Assembly: GCA_030550515.1 (NCBI GenBank)
Contig: JAUQPE010000015.1
Span: 52,173 to 116,172, forward strand
Direction of reading: 5' to 3'
DNA from: Thermotogota bacterium
Lineage (GTDB): Bacteria > Thermotogota > Thermotogae > Thermotogales > Thermotogaceae
DNA: 64,000 nt
The notes below the pieces were generated by a model. That model made no database searches. It was not told where the DNA came from and saw nothing but the letters and a program-made list of their open reading frames with translations. Every line of letters begins with the position of its first letter. The first letter of the stretch is position 1. Below are positions 1 to 8,125 of this stretch, piece by piece. The translations under genes and the position numbers were made by a program.

Positions 1-1
1 A

Positions 2-889
2 TACGATGTCACAAACGTCCTTACCATAGCTGACGGCGCCGAACTCGTGGTGCCCACATCCGGTGTTCCCAGGTTCTACGAAGCGGATAACCCCTCCAAC
101 TTCGTGGAGATGGTCTACACCTCTCCAAGGTATCTGACGGCTGTTCAAGTGTACGACTCGCTCGGTAACTCTTACACCGTCTATTACGAGTTCTTGAGGA
201 TAGGGAGTTCCACGTTGAATGGTGAAAACTTCAAGAACGCGTGGATTTGGAGGGCCTACACGGACAGTGGTGAACCCGTAACGCTCCTCGACGTGAACGG
301 TGGGACAGGCTATCTAGCCGGTCTCATCGAATTCGACGATTCTGGAAGGCCCGTGAAGTTCCTCGGCCTGCGTGACGATTATTCGATCAGTACCGCCGAG
401 GTGAGGACTGTCCGGTTCGACACGGCGCACAACGGGGACGGTTTGGTCACCATTACAGCCGACTTGTCCGGGATCACGCAGTTTGCCGGAGAGAGCACCG
501 TAAACATCCCCTGGCAAGACGGTAATCCCATGGGCGTGCTGACATCCTTTGCCATAAACGAGCGTGGAGAGATCATAGGAACTTTCAGCAACGGTTTGAC
601 GGACGTGCTCGGGCAGATCGCGCTCGCCCTTTTCAACAATCCTGCGGGTCTTCTCGAGGTTGGGAATTCACTTTATCTCCCATCGGCCAACAGCGGTGTT
701 CCCAAGATAGGAACGCCAGGTAGCGGTGGAAGGGGATCCCTCATAGCCGGTGCTCTGGAGATGTCCAACGTGGATCTCGCGGAGGAGTTCACCAAGATGA
801 TCGTTGCACAGAGGGGTTACCAAGCCAACGCAAGGGTGATCACGACGGCGGACCAGATACTGAACGAGCTGGTGAACATCAAGAGATGA
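2..889 (+). CDS. flgE: Flagellar hook protein FlgE, 3' part (5' end outside window)
   Basis: This is the C-terminal portion of the flagellar hook protein, the subunit of the curved hook linking the rod to the filament. The frame is open from base 2, so the start lies upstream; about 295 residues are visible. The last 45 residues carry the conserved rod/hook C-terminal helix (SNVDLAEEFTKM, AQRGYQANARV, LNELVNIKR), which packs in the central channel of rod and hook proteins. The middle resembles the variable FlgE surface domains, with NGDG and GSGGRG turns. It is followed after 14 bases by flbD, motA and motB, the usual Thermotogales flagellar order. FlgG or FlgF share the C-terminal helix, but the FlgE-like core and the flbD neighbour favour FlgE. 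Confidence 0.9.
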   Translation, partial: YDVTNVLTIADGAELVVPTSGVPRFYEADNPSNFVEMVYTSPRYLTAVQVYDSLGNSYTVYYEFLRIGSSTLNGENFKNAWIWRAYTDSGEPVTLLDVNGGTGYLAGLIEFDDSGRPVKFLGLRDDYSISTAEVRTVRFDTAHNGDGLVTITADLSGITQFAGESTVNIPWQDGNPMGVLTSFAINERGEIIGTFSNGLTDVLGQIALALFNNPAGLLEVGNSLYLPSANSGVPKIGTPGSGGRGSLIAGALEMSNVDLAEEFTKMIVAQRGYQANARVITTADQILNELVNIKR

Positions 890-903
890 TGGGTGGGTAG
901 ATC

Positions 904-1107
904 ATGGTAAGGCTCACAAAGATGGATGGTAAGTGGTTTTACTTGAACGCAGATCTCATAGAGACTGTGGAGGCCCTTCCCGACACCACCATAACTTTGG
1001 TGAACGGGAGAAAGTACATCGTGAGAGAGCCTGTCGAGGAAGTCGTCAGGTTGGTGATAGAATACAAGAGAAAGATATTCTGGTGGTTCAAAGAAGCGGG
1101 CGGGTGA
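904..1107 (+). CDS. flbD: FlbD family flagellar protein
   Basis: A 67-residue protein of the FlbD family, which sits next to the hook and motor genes in many Firmicutes, spirochaetes and Thermotogales. The family signature is visible: an N-terminal V-x-L-T-K stretch, then NADLIETVEALPDTTITL, a conserved NG-(R/K)-KY-I-V-x-E motif, and a basic aromatic C-terminus (KRKIFWWF). The biochemical role is not settled; the family is linked to motility and to membrane or motor association. It starts at ATG behind a GGGTGGG ribosome site, 14 bases after flgE, and ends five bases before motA, so it is surely co-transcribed with them. Identification is firm, function is not. Confidence 0.9.
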   Translation: MVRLTKMDGKWFYLNADLIETVEALPDTTITLVNGRKYIVREPVEEVVRLVIEYKRKIFWWFKEAGG

Positions 1108-1111
1108 TCTT

Positions 1112-1900
1112 ATGGACCTTGCCACCCTCTTGGGAGCGGGTCTCGTCTTAGCAGCGTTGGCGGTGGGTATAATGACGGGCGGAGGAGACCTGATAGCCTT
1201 CATAGACATACCATCCTTCTTCATAACCGTCGTGGGATCGATCGCTGCCACCATGGTGGCAAGCCCTAAAGACAAAGCCTTCAAGATCTTCGGCATAATG
1301 ATGTCTACCTTGAGAGAACCGAAGAGAGATTATTCCAACTTCATACAGACGATGGTTTCTTTCTCCGAAAAGGCGAGAAGGGAAGGGCTTCTCTCCCTCG
1401 AAGAGTACCTTGAAAACATAGAAGACCCTTTCATGAAAAAAGCACTGCAACTTGTGGTGGACGGAACGGATCCAGACCTCCTCAAGAACATGATGCTGAC
1501 GGAAATGGAACTCATCGAAGAAGAGTTGGATGGTCAGAGGGCTGTCCTGGAATCGGCAGGGGCGTACGCACCCGCGTTCGGTATGATCGGAACACTCATA
1601 GGCCTCATCCAAATGCTCAAGTCCTTGAACAACCCCGAAACCTTGGGACCATCTATGGCTGTTGCCCTCATCACAACACTGTACGGGGCTATTCTGGCGA
1701 ACGGCTTTTTCCTCCCCATGGCGGAGAAATTGAAGAAGAGGAAGGACATGTTGATACTCGAGAAGAGGATGATACTCGAAGCGGTGCTGTCCATACAAGC
1801 CGGAGAGAACCCAAGGATCTTGGAGGAGAAGCTTAAGTCCTATCTCCCTGAGAAGGAGAAAAGAGCGTACGAAGCAGCCTCTCAGGAGGCGGCTGCGTGA
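1112..1900 (+). CDS. motA: Flagellar motor stator protein MotA
   Basis: MotA is the proton- or sodium-channel subunit of the flagellar stator, in the cytoplasmic membrane. The 262-residue product has the four-helix pattern: an N-terminal helix (residues 1-25), a second helix with the FFITVVGSIAATMV stretch, a long charged cytoplasmic loop (about 60-145), and a C-terminal helix pair around GAYAPAFGMIGTLIGLIQML and VALITTLYGAILANGFFLPM. The P-A-F-G-M-I-G-T-L-I-G-L motif before helix 3 is diagnostic. A GGTGAT ribosome site precedes the ATG. The stop codon overlaps the ATG of motB by one base, which fits coupled synthesis of the two stator partners. Confidence 0.97.
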   Translation: MDLATLLGAGLVLAALAVGIMTGGGDLIAFIDIPSFFITVVGSIAATMVASPKDKAFKIFGIMMSTLREPKRDYSNFIQTMVSFSEKARREGLLSLEEYLENIEDPFMKKALQLVVDGTDPDLLKNMMLTEMELIEEELDGQRAVLESAGAYAPAFGMIGTLIGLIQMLKSLNNPETLGPSMAVALITTLYGAILANGFFLPMAEKLKKRKDMLILEKRMILEAVLSIQAGENPRILEEKLKSYLPEKEKRAYEAASQEAAA

Positions 1901-2772
1901 TGGCGGAAAAGAAAAAGGTTGGTGAAGAAAAGAAGGGAGCACCTCACTGGATGACGACGTACGGGGACATGGTCACGTTACTCCTCACGTTCTTCGTGGC
2001 ATTGTTCGCGATGTCCACGATCAGTCCTGGAAAATTCCAACAGGTGGCCGTGGGAATACGGCTGGCTCTGACGGGTAATCCTCCAAGCGTTCTGATCGGA
2101 GGAAAGAGCATAAACGAGGAACCGTTGATAACCTCAAAGACGGGTGTCTACAGAGAACTGATGAGACTTTCCGAAGAGTACAAAGGAAAGATCACGATTG
2201 AAGAGAGGGACGAAGGGACGTTGATAGTTCTGAAAGACATGGTCTTCTTCGAGACGGGTAGCGCCAGACTCACAGCCGAAGCAAAAGAGCTTCTGGCAAA
2301 AGTGGGACAAATCGTCATAGAGCACACGGTGAACGTGTTGGAAGTTTACGGTTACACGGACGACAGACCGTTACCGCCGGATTCGATCTACGTTTCAAAC
2401 TGGCATTTGGGGGCAGCAAGGGCAGCGAGCGTTGTGAACTTTTTCATGACGGAACTGAAGGAGAAGAGGGTATTGGAACGTGCCGTGGATATAAGACTTG
2501 GGAGGTTCAACGTGGAGTTGTTTTACAACCCCGACAGGTTTTATCCAGTGGGTGTGGGCGACAGAGAGATCTTAAAGAAGCTCAAAACGCTTAAGGATGA
2601 ATTGGAAGCGGAAAGAATACTCTTGAACGAAAAGTTGAGAAACGGTGAGATCTCCCGTCAAACTTGGGAGAGAGAGGTGGAAAGGTTGAACAGAAGGTAT
2701 TCGGAAGAGTTGGAGAGGCTGAGGAGAGAGTTCAGAAGGATAGACATCCTTATAAAACGCGAGAAGGTGTGA
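1900..2772 (+). CDS. motB: Flagellar motor stator protein MotB
   Basis: MotB anchors the stator to peptidoglycan and supplies the ion-binding aspartate. Residues 14-43 hold the plug/transmembrane signature HWMTTYGDMVTLLLTFFVAL, with the essential Asp at about residue 23. The C-terminal half is an OmpA-like peptidoglycan-binding domain (FFETGSARLTAEAKELL, YTDDRPLP). A charged coiled-coil tail of about 60 residues (240-290, rich in KLKTLKDELEAER-like heptads) extends beyond the OmpA domain and is longer than in E. coli MotB. I chose the ATG at 1900 overlapping the motA stop; a GTG one codon upstream is also possible. An AGGAGG site precedes both. Confidence 0.95.
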   Translation: MAEKKKVGEEKKGAPHWMTTYGDMVTLLLTFFVALFAMSTISPGKFQQVAVGIRLALTGNPPSVLIGGKSINEEPLITSKTGVYRELMRLSEEYKGKITIEERDEGTLIVLKDMVFFETGSARLTAEAKELLAKVGQIVIEHTVNVLEVYGYTDDRPLPPDSIYVSNWHLGAARAASVVNFFMTELKEKRVLERAVDIRLGRFNVELFYNPDRFYPVGVGDREILKKLKTLKDELEAERILLNEKLRNGEISRQTWEREVERLNRRYSEELERLRREFRRIDILIKREKV

Positions 2773-2781
2773 GGTGATCCA

Positions 2782-3294
2782 ATGGCTAAAGAAGAAAGAA
2801 GAGAAGAAGCTCAGCTTAGGAGGAGAAGGGGTATTCCTCCGATACTCCTCAACATTCTGATACCGCTCGTGGTGTCTCTGGCGGTTTATTTCTCCTTACC
2901 TATCCTCATAGGAAGTAACCAGGAAACTCAAAAAGGGGTGGAGACCGCAAGACCAACTGAAGTGAAGGCTGTCCTGATCCAACCCGGTACGAACCAGACT
3001 TTCCTCCTCAAAGGTGGAAGAGAGGTGGCGGTGATAGATTCCCTCACTTTCACCGTGGGGAGTAACGCGTGCAGGGCAGCCATCGGGGAAAAGAAAGACG
3101 AGATCATGGACGCACTCGCCATGATTTTTCTAAGTAAGGAGAGGAGCGAGTTGAGCACAACGGCAGGTCAGGAGCTCTTGAAGAGACAAATAAGAGAAGC
3201 CGTGAACATCATCACTGGGTTTGTAGGCGACAGGGAGAAATTCGGCGTGCTCAAAGTTTTTCTGTACATAAAAGCGTTCGCCTCCACCGAGTGA
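2782..3294 (+). CDS. fliL: Flagellar basal body-associated protein FliL
   Basis: FliL is a single-pass membrane protein that surrounds the stator and modulates torque. The 170-residue product has a short basic N-terminus, one transmembrane segment at about residues 21-45 (ILLNILIPLVVSLAVYFSLPIL) and a periplasmic SPFH-like domain. The C-terminal part matches the family (VIDSLTFTVG, MIFLSKERSELSTTAGQELLKRQIREAVN, then a final beta-strand with FLYIKAFAS). It lies nine bases after motB and nine bases before fliM, between stator and switch genes, the canonical place for fliL. Similarity between FliL proteins is low, so the call rests on topology, the conserved S-T-x-x-G-x-x-x-L-K region and position. 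Confidence 0.9.
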   Translation: MAKEERREEAQLRRRRGIPPILLNILIPLVVSLAVYFSLPILIGSNQETQKGVETARPTEVKAVLIQPGTNQTFLLKGGREVAVIDSLTFTVGSNACRAAIGEKKDEIMDALAMIFLSKERSELSTTAGQELLKRQIREAVNIITGFVGDREKFGVLKVFLYIKAFASTE

Positions 3295-3303
3295 GGTGGG
3301 AAC

Positions 3304-4290
3304 GTGTCGGACGTTCTCAGTCAAGAGGAAATAAATCAACTCGTTGAAGCCTTGTTGAGAGGTGAGTTGAAGGAAGAAGATCTCAAAAAACAAGAAGAAA
3401 AGCGGAAGATCAAACCATACGACTTCAAGAGACCCAGCAAATTTTCCAAAGAACAGATAAGAACGTTCCAGATGATTCACGAAAATTTCGGCAGGGCGCT
3501 TTCCACCTATCTATCCGGAAGGTTGAGGACCTTCGTGAACGTCGAAATAAGCCTCGATCAAATCACCTACGAGGAATTCATCAGATCCGTCATGATACCG
3601 TCTTTCATAGTCGTCTTCAGCGGTGACGTGTTCGAGGGAAGCGCGATCTTCGAGATGAGGCTTGACCTGTTCTTCACGGTCCTCGACATACTCATGGGAG
3701 GGCCTGGCGAGAACCCTCCGAATCGCTCCCCGACGGATACGGAAATCAACATAATGAGGAGAGAAGTGCTGAACATCTTGACGCTTCTTGCCCAGGCTTG
3801 GGCGGATTTTCAGTATTTCATTCCTTCGATAGAGAACATCGAGACTAACCCTCAATTCGTTCAGATAGTACCTCCAAACGAGATCGTTCTCTTGGTGACC
3901 GCATCCGTTTCGTGGGGTGACTTCACGAGTTTCGTCAACATCTGCTGGCCTTTCCCCGTCTTAGAGCCCTACCTCGAAAAGCTCGCCAACAGGTTCTGGA
4001 TGATGGGAAGGAAAACAGAAAGACTCGTCGAAAAGCAAGAAGAGCTTACGGAAGCCGTCAAAAAGACGGTGGTCACGCTGCAGGCTGTTCTCGGCGAAAC
4101 AACGCTTACGCTTGGAGAGGTGTTACAACTCAGGGTTGGAGATGTGTTGAGGTTGAACACTCACGTGAGTGAGGAGATAGAGATAACGGTGGAAGGAAAA
4201 AAGAAGTTCATGGGAGTTCCCGGAAAATACAAAGGAAGTTACGCTGTGAAGGTTACCCGACTGGTCACAAATGGGGGTGAGGAATTATGA
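3304..4290 (+). CDS. fliM: Flagellar motor switch protein FliM
   Basis: FliM forms the middle of the C-ring and binds phospho-CheY to switch rotation. Residues 1-15 carry the CheY-binding peptide (LSQEEINQLV). The CheC-like middle domain (about 45-225) begins with IKPYDFKRPSKFSKEQ, the classic FliM opening, and includes GGPGENP. The C-terminal SpoA domain (about 245-328) contains ETTLTLGEVLQLRVGDVL. The length of 328 residues is normal. The start is GTG at 3304 behind a GAGGTGGGA site. The end overlaps the fliY start by four bases (ATGA), as expected for two proteins that assemble together. Confidence 0.97.
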   Translation: MSDVLSQEEINQLVEALLRGELKEEDLKKQEEKRKIKPYDFKRPSKFSKEQIRTFQMIHENFGRALSTYLSGRLRTFVNVEISLDQITYEEFIRSVMIPSFIVVFSGDVFEGSAIFEMRLDLFFTVLDILMGGPGENPPNRSPTDTEINIMRREVLNILTLLAQAWADFQYFIPSIENIETNPQFVQIVPPNEIVLLVTASVSWGDFTSFVNICWPFPVLEPYLEKLANRFWMMGRKTERLVEKQEELTEAVKKTVVTLQAVLGETTLTLGEVLQLRVGDVLRLNTHVSEEIEITVEGKKKFMGVPGKYKGSYAVKVTRLVTNGGEEL

Positions 4291-5288
4291 ACAGCGATTT
4301 CTTCCTCTCTCAGGAAGAGATAAACAGACTGCTCGCTGAAGCCGGAGGGCTATCACAGGAAGAGAGGGAATTCGTGTTGGAACTGGAAAAGACCATATTG
4401 AAGAGAGCCTCGCAGACGTTGTCTATGATACTCGGCAAGGACGTGAGACTTTCCGTCAAGGAGTTCAGCGAAGAAAAGATGAAAGAGCTGAAGAACTCGT
4501 TGGAAGGGGAGATGATCGTCACCGTCTCAAAGCTCTCCGGAGGGTTGTCTGGGAGCACAGCCTTCCTGATCGACAGAAGAACGATGTTGGTCTTTGCGGA
4601 CCTCATGATGGGAGGGACGGGAGAGGTAGGGAACGACGCTCTAGACGAGGTAAAGTTGAGCGCCCTGACGGAGCTCATGAATCAAGTGTTGGGCACTGTT
4701 TCCTCCGTTCTCTCCGAAACGCTCAGGATGAACATCGCTGTCTTCCCACCGGAACTCAGGATGGTGAACTTCAGTGTCCAAGGTGTTGAGGTGCCGTTCT
4801 TTTCGGATGAGCAGGATGTCGTAGCCTTCAAGTTAGAACTCGAAGCGGATGGGTTGGAGAGCAAGCCGATACACTTGTACGATGCGGAAGTTCTAAAGCG
4901 TATAGCTGGACAGCGTACGGGCAAGGAGAGAGAGGTGATCGAGGAGAAGAAAACAAAGGTGGCACCCGCGGAATTTCCAGACTTGAAACCCACTGTAACG
5001 TCGGAACTACCCTCCGTTCCCATGGAGAAGCTGGAACTGCTCCTCGACATACCTTTGAAAGTCACCGTGGAACTTGGAAGAACCCGCATGACCTTAAAGC
5101 AAGTTTTGGAGATGGTGCCAGGTTCCATCGTGGAACTGGACAAACTCACGGGGGAGCCCGTGGACATTCTGGTGAACGGAAAACTCGTGGCGCGGGGAGA
5201 AGTCGTGGTGATCGACGAAAACTTCGGTGTGAGGATCACCGAGATCGTGAGTCCAAAAGAAAGACTTCAACTCCTCAAGGAACAGTGA
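4287..5288 (+). CDS. fliY: Flagellar switch and CheC-type phosphatase FliY/FliN
   Basis: FliY is the Thermotoga and Bacillus form of FliN, combining a CheY-P phosphatase-like middle domain with a C-terminal SpoA domain of the C-ring. The N-terminus repeats the switch motif LSQEEINRLL. The CheC-like domain carries one complete (D/S)xxxExxN signature (SALTELMN, near residues 130-137), followed by the expected region ending in VFPPEL. The SpoA domain lies at about 245-333 (LDIPLKVTVELGRTRMTLKQVLEM, VNGKLVARGEVVVIDENFGVRI). The length of 333 residues fits FliY rather than the roughly 140-residue FliN. Its last 14 bases overlap the convergent hydrolase gene, so no terminator separates them. Confidence 0.95.
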   Translation: MNSDFFLSQEEINRLLAEAGGLSQEEREFVLELEKTILKRASQTLSMILGKDVRLSVKEFSEEKMKELKNSLEGEMIVTVSKLSGGLSGSTAFLIDRRTMLVFADLMMGGTGEVGNDALDEVKLSALTELMNQVLGTVSSVLSETLRMNIAVFPPELRMVNFSVQGVEVPFFSDEQDVVAFKLELEADGLESKPIHLYDAEVLKRIAGQRTGKEREVIEEKKTKVAPAEFPDLKPTVTSELPSVPMEKLELLLDIPLKVTVELGRTRMTLKQVLEMVPGSIVELDKLTGEPVDILVNGKLVARGEVVVIDENFGVRITEIVSPKERLQLLKEQ

Positions 5289-6024
5289 AAAACACGTTTC
5301 GAACACTCCAGCCGAAAAGCTCCGGGTACTTCCTCTTCGAGAAGTTCTCGTCCTCCAATATTTGTTGTGGAGATATCTCTCCCCTCCTCAACCTCATCAG
5401 CTTCATGAGGTATTCTTTCATCCTTTCCAAGTCGTCTAACGCTGCGATTTCACCGTGCCCCGGCACGAAAATCTCCGCGTTCGTTTTTTTGGCGGAATCG
5501 AGTGCTTCTATCCATCTTTCGAGATCGCTATCGTGCACCACCTCGGCGTGCACACCGTTCATGAGTAAATCTCCGCAGATGAGCACCTTTGAGTTCCTTA
5601 AAAGGTACACGGAAGAATCCGGAGTGTGACCTCCAAAGTGATAGGCTTCCACCACGATGTCATCCACTTCGTACACGTGCTCTTCCTTGAACGTTTCCGT
5701 GGGAAGATGTATCTTCGCTCCCACACCAAGTTCGTTCAAGTACGATTGGTCCATCATTTTCATCTTTTCCCTGGTCAAGGCGTGTCCGATCACTCTTTCG
5801 AACGCGGCGTTACCGAAGGTGTGATCCGGATGGTAATGGGTGTTGAAAACCGCTGTGATCTCCCTTCCCGTGGCTTCTCTTGCAAACTTTTTTATCTTTT
5901 CCGCCTTTTCGACGAAGAGCGTCGTGTCGAACAGGACACAACTTTTTTTACCACACACCAACACGCTGTTGGAGGTAATTCCGGTACCGATGACAAAAAT
6001 GTTTTCTAGGATTTTCCTGATCAT
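5275..6024 (-). CDS. Metallo-beta-lactamase-fold hydrolase
   Basis: A 249-residue cytoplasmic hydrolase of the metallo-beta-lactamase superfamily. The metal motif HxHxDH is visible as THYHPDH (about residues 62-67), followed by further metal ligands in HFGGHTPDSSVYL, CGDLL and the C-terminal VPGHGE. The substrate cannot be told from sequence; the superfamily includes glyoxalase II, lactonases and phosphodiesterases, and the compact single-domain layout is of the YflN/glyoxalase type. It is transcribed alone, away from csaB and converging on fliY with a 14-base overlap. Its ATG sits behind a GGAGAAGGTGAAAG site. No signal peptide is evident. Confidence 0.85.
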   Translation of the reverse strand: MIRKILENIFVIGTGITSNSVLVCGKKSCVLFDTTLFVEKAEKIKKFAREATGREITAVFNTHYHPDHTFGNAAFERVIGHALTREKMKMMDQSYLNELGVGAKIHLPTETFKEEHVYEVDDIVVEAYHFGGHTPDSSVYLLRNSKVLICGDLLMNGVHAEVVHDSDLERWIEALDSAKKTNAEIFVPGHGEIAALDDLERMKEYLMKLMRLRRGEISPQQILEDENFSKRKYPELFGWSVRNVFFTVP

Positions 6025-6046
6025 TCTTTCACCTTCTCCGGTGTAG

Positions 6047-6052
6047 TATAAT
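6047..6052 (+). promoter_or_regulatory. Probable -10 box for the csaB operon
   Basis: A perfect TATAAT lies 40 bases before the chosen TTG start of csaB, in the 67-base gap between divergent genes. No good -35 hexamer is seen at 16-18 bases, so this is a -10 call only. The opposite strand offers TATACT within the same bases, which could serve the divergent hydrolase. Confidence 0.45.
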
Positions 6053-6091
6053 TCTCCAAGAGTATTCTTCTATCCCATGAGGTGGTTCTCC

Positions 6092-7039
6092 TTGAAGAGC
6101 GCCTTTCTCTGGGGTTACTACGGGTACGGTAATTTTGGGGACGAGTTGATGTTCGAAGCTTGTACTGAGCTCTTGAAAAAATCTGGTTTTGAAACCGTGG
6201 TGGTTCCGTTACCCCAGGGAAGAGAGGTAAACGGCATCTGTCCAGTGAACAAGTTCTCGCCAGCGATCATCGAGGTCCTGAGGAAAGTGGACGTTTCTGT
6301 AGCGGGGGGTGGGGAATTACTTCAAGATGCGACGAGTTTTAGGAGCATTCTTTACTACTACTCTCTATCAAAACTTTCTTTGTTGAGTAAGAAGAAATTG
6401 ATCTTTTTAGGAAACAGTCTTGGAACCTTAAAAAGAAGGCTTTCAAGATTGATGGTGAGAGACATACTTGGAAGCGAAAACACTTACTTCATAGCCAGGG
6501 ACGCCGTTTCCTACAGGTATGCAAAGTTGTTCTGCAAACACACTTTCCTGGGAACGGATCCCGCGGTGCTCTCCCTCATGAACAAAGGGGTAGAGGCTCG
6601 AAGGGATAAAAAAGTGGTGTTCTTCTTGAAACAACCCATGGACCTCTCCCTGGTGGTGAAAGTGCTCAAGGAAATGGGTTTTGAAGATCTACGTGTTTCA
6701 AAGGCTTTTCCGGGGGATTGCGATGCCTACCCACCTTTCTCGAGAGAAGGTGATGCGTTATCCGCCATTCTGAGTTCTTCCCTCGTGATCACGGAAAGGT
6801 TTCACCCCGCGCTCGTCGCCGCGTTTTTTGGGATCCCGTTCGTCGTGATCCAAAACCTGAAGGCGAGGAGATTCTTTGAAAGGTACTCGAGCACAAGCGA
6901 TTGGTATTCGAAGAGAGATCAACTGGACATATCTTTGAGGCTCCCAAAAGTGTTGGAAATGAAGGAAAAGATGGGAGAGAAGATGAGGGAGGATGCCATC
7001 AAAATGGAAGAGATCTTCTTAAACGTATCGAGAGGTTGA
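6092..7039 (+). CDS. csaB: Polysaccharide pyruvyl transferase CsaB
   Basis: CsaB adds pyruvyl ketals to secondary cell-wall polysaccharide, the modification recognised by SLH domains. The product starts with the family glycine motif KSAFLWGYYGYGNFGDE and has the conserved central GGGELLQD loop and the C-terminal ITERFHPALVAAFFGIPFVVI, as in other pyruvyl transferases. I chose the TTG at 6092, which has GAGGTGG six bases upstream and gives the expected short N-terminus; the upstream in-frame ATG at 6077 has no ribosome site. At about 315 residues it is slightly short. It heads a run of three genes on the plus strand. Its natural partner in this window is the SLH/coiled-coil envelope protein at 30458. 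Confidence 0.88.
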   Translation: MKSAFLWGYYGYGNFGDELMFEACTELLKKSGFETVVVPLPQGREVNGICPVNKFSPAIIEVLRKVDVSVAGGGELLQDATSFRSILYYYSLSKLSLLSKKKLIFLGNSLGTLKRRLSRLMVRDILGSENTYFIARDAVSYRYAKLFCKHTFLGTDPAVLSLMNKGVEARRDKKVVFFLKQPMDLSLVVKVLKEMGFEDLRVSKAFPGDCDAYPPFSREGDALSAILSSSLVITERFHPALVAAFFGIPFVVIQNLKARRFFERYSSTSDWYSKRDQLDISLRLPKVLEMKEKMGEKMREDAIKMEEIFLNVSRG

Positions 7040-7045
7040 TGAGGA

Positions 7046-7654
7046 ATGAGGTTCATCATACCGTCTATCAAAAACCTGATCACGGGTTTTTTGGCGGTTG
7101 TGATGGTCGCATGGCCCAGAGAGTACCTGAAAGGCCTACTCGCCCACAAGTTGGGGGATCCAACTCCAAAGAAGGCGGGCAGGTTGACCTTCAACCCTTT
7201 CGTTCACCTGGATCCAATAGGAACAGTTTCCTTCGTGCTCTTCGAATTCGGTTGGTCTAGGCCAGTCCCTATCAGGTACTGGAAGTTGAGGAGAGGAAAG
7301 AAGGATCTTTTGAAAATATCTCTTTTGGGTCCCTTCATAAGTGTTTGTCTTTTTTTGTTTTTCGGGGTACTCGCACGAGAATTCCCTGAGGGAAGTTTCG
7401 GCCGTTTTTTCTTGTTGAAAGTGGCGAAATACAACCTCACCTACGCACTCTTCTCCCTCTTCCCCATCCCCCCACTCGATGGGAGTAAGATCCTAGTAGC
7501 CCTTCTGCCGGAGAAGTACACGGGTTGGTATGTTAAGTACGAGGTCTACGGGATCCTCTTCTTGCTCGCTTTGCTTGTGCTTTGGATAATGCCGCTTGTC
7601 ATGAATCCCTTCGTCGAGGTTATAAACGACTTGGTCGACGCCATTGTGAGGTGA
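7046..7654 (+). CDS. Site-2 protease-like (M50) membrane protein lacking zinc histidines
   Basis: A 202-residue polytopic membrane protein clearly built on the small S2P/M50 plan. The family stretch normally reading HExxHGxxAxxLGDPTxxxAGRLTxNPxxHLDPIG is present (residues 25-59), but the catalytic HExxH is replaced by REYLK (Arg25, Glu26, Lys29). The later P-x-P-P-L-D-G motif (about 142-146) keeps its metal-binding Asp145. Four or so hydrophobic segments are visible (about 10-24, 88-109, 128-140, 165-187). Loss of both histidines suggests it is not a zinc protease. It sits six bases after csaB and six before the next gene. What it does is unknown; a binding or scaffold role is only a guess. 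Confidence 0.8.
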   Translation: MRFIIPSIKNLITGFLAVVMVAWPREYLKGLLAHKLGDPTPKKAGRLTFNPFVHLDPIGTVSFVLFEFGWSRPVPIRYWKLRRGKKDLLKISLLGPFISVCLFLFFGVLAREFPEGSFGRFFLLKVAKYNLTYALFSLFPIPPLDGSKILVALLPEKYTGWYVKYEVYGILFLLALLVLWIMPLVMNPFVEVINDLVDAIVR

Positions 7655-7660
7655 TGGAGT

Positions 7661-8125
7661 TTGAAGATGGTGCTGAACTATCCAGTATCTCTGGGCGTGA
7701 TCAGAAAACTGAAGGCGGGAGACGTGGTTCATTACAACGGGAAGATCGTGATCGTGGAGAAGAGTTTGATCGACACGATTTTAAATTACGAGAAATCGGA
7801 AGGTATAAAACTGTACGACCTGACGGGAGAAATTGTTGCCTTCGGTTTCTTCGAGAAGAACAAGTTAGTCTACCAAGGGGTGGATCCGGATTCTCTGACC
7901 ACCGCGTTCGTGTTGGGAGTGGTAGGTGTGGTCGTCGAGAAAAATGTACCGTTTGAAGACGCGATCGTGAGGTTCGCGAGAGTGGTTTTCAGGCCAGAGG
8001 AAGAGCTCAAAGGAAAGAGGAATCTGGTTTTCAAGACCCCTGATGGTAGGAAAATAGAAGAACTCGAAGTGACAAATTTCGTCCTTCGAGTTCTTCAAGA
8101 CGCCTCGGGGAAGTCTTCCCCTTGA
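7661..8125 (+). CDS. Degenerate fumarase beta-subunit-like protein
   Basis: A 154-residue protein that I could not assign with certainty. Its plan resembles the beta (swivel) subunit of class I fumarase/tartrate dehydratase: an opening IRKLKAGDVVHYNGKIVIV matches the usual LxAGDxVyxxGxIyxxRD, a mid segment DSLTTAFVLGVV falls where GPTTxxRM is expected, and the end KIEELEVTNFVLRVLQD falls where the family has an LEVxNFPa(F/V) strand. The catalytic RDxxH and GPTTxxRM residues are missing, and no alpha subunit is adjacent. The start is TTG at 7661 behind GGTGAT; ATG at 7667 is possible. It is last in the csaB operon and converges on the lytic transglycosylase with no gap. Confidence 0.6.
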   Translation: MKMVLNYPVSLGVIRKLKAGDVVHYNGKIVIVEKSLIDTILNYEKSEGIKLYDLTGEIVAFGFFEKNKLVYQGVDPDSLTTAFVLGVVGVVVEKNVPFEDAIVRFARVVFRPEEELKGKRNLVFKTPDGRKIEELEVTNFVLRVLQDASGKSSP

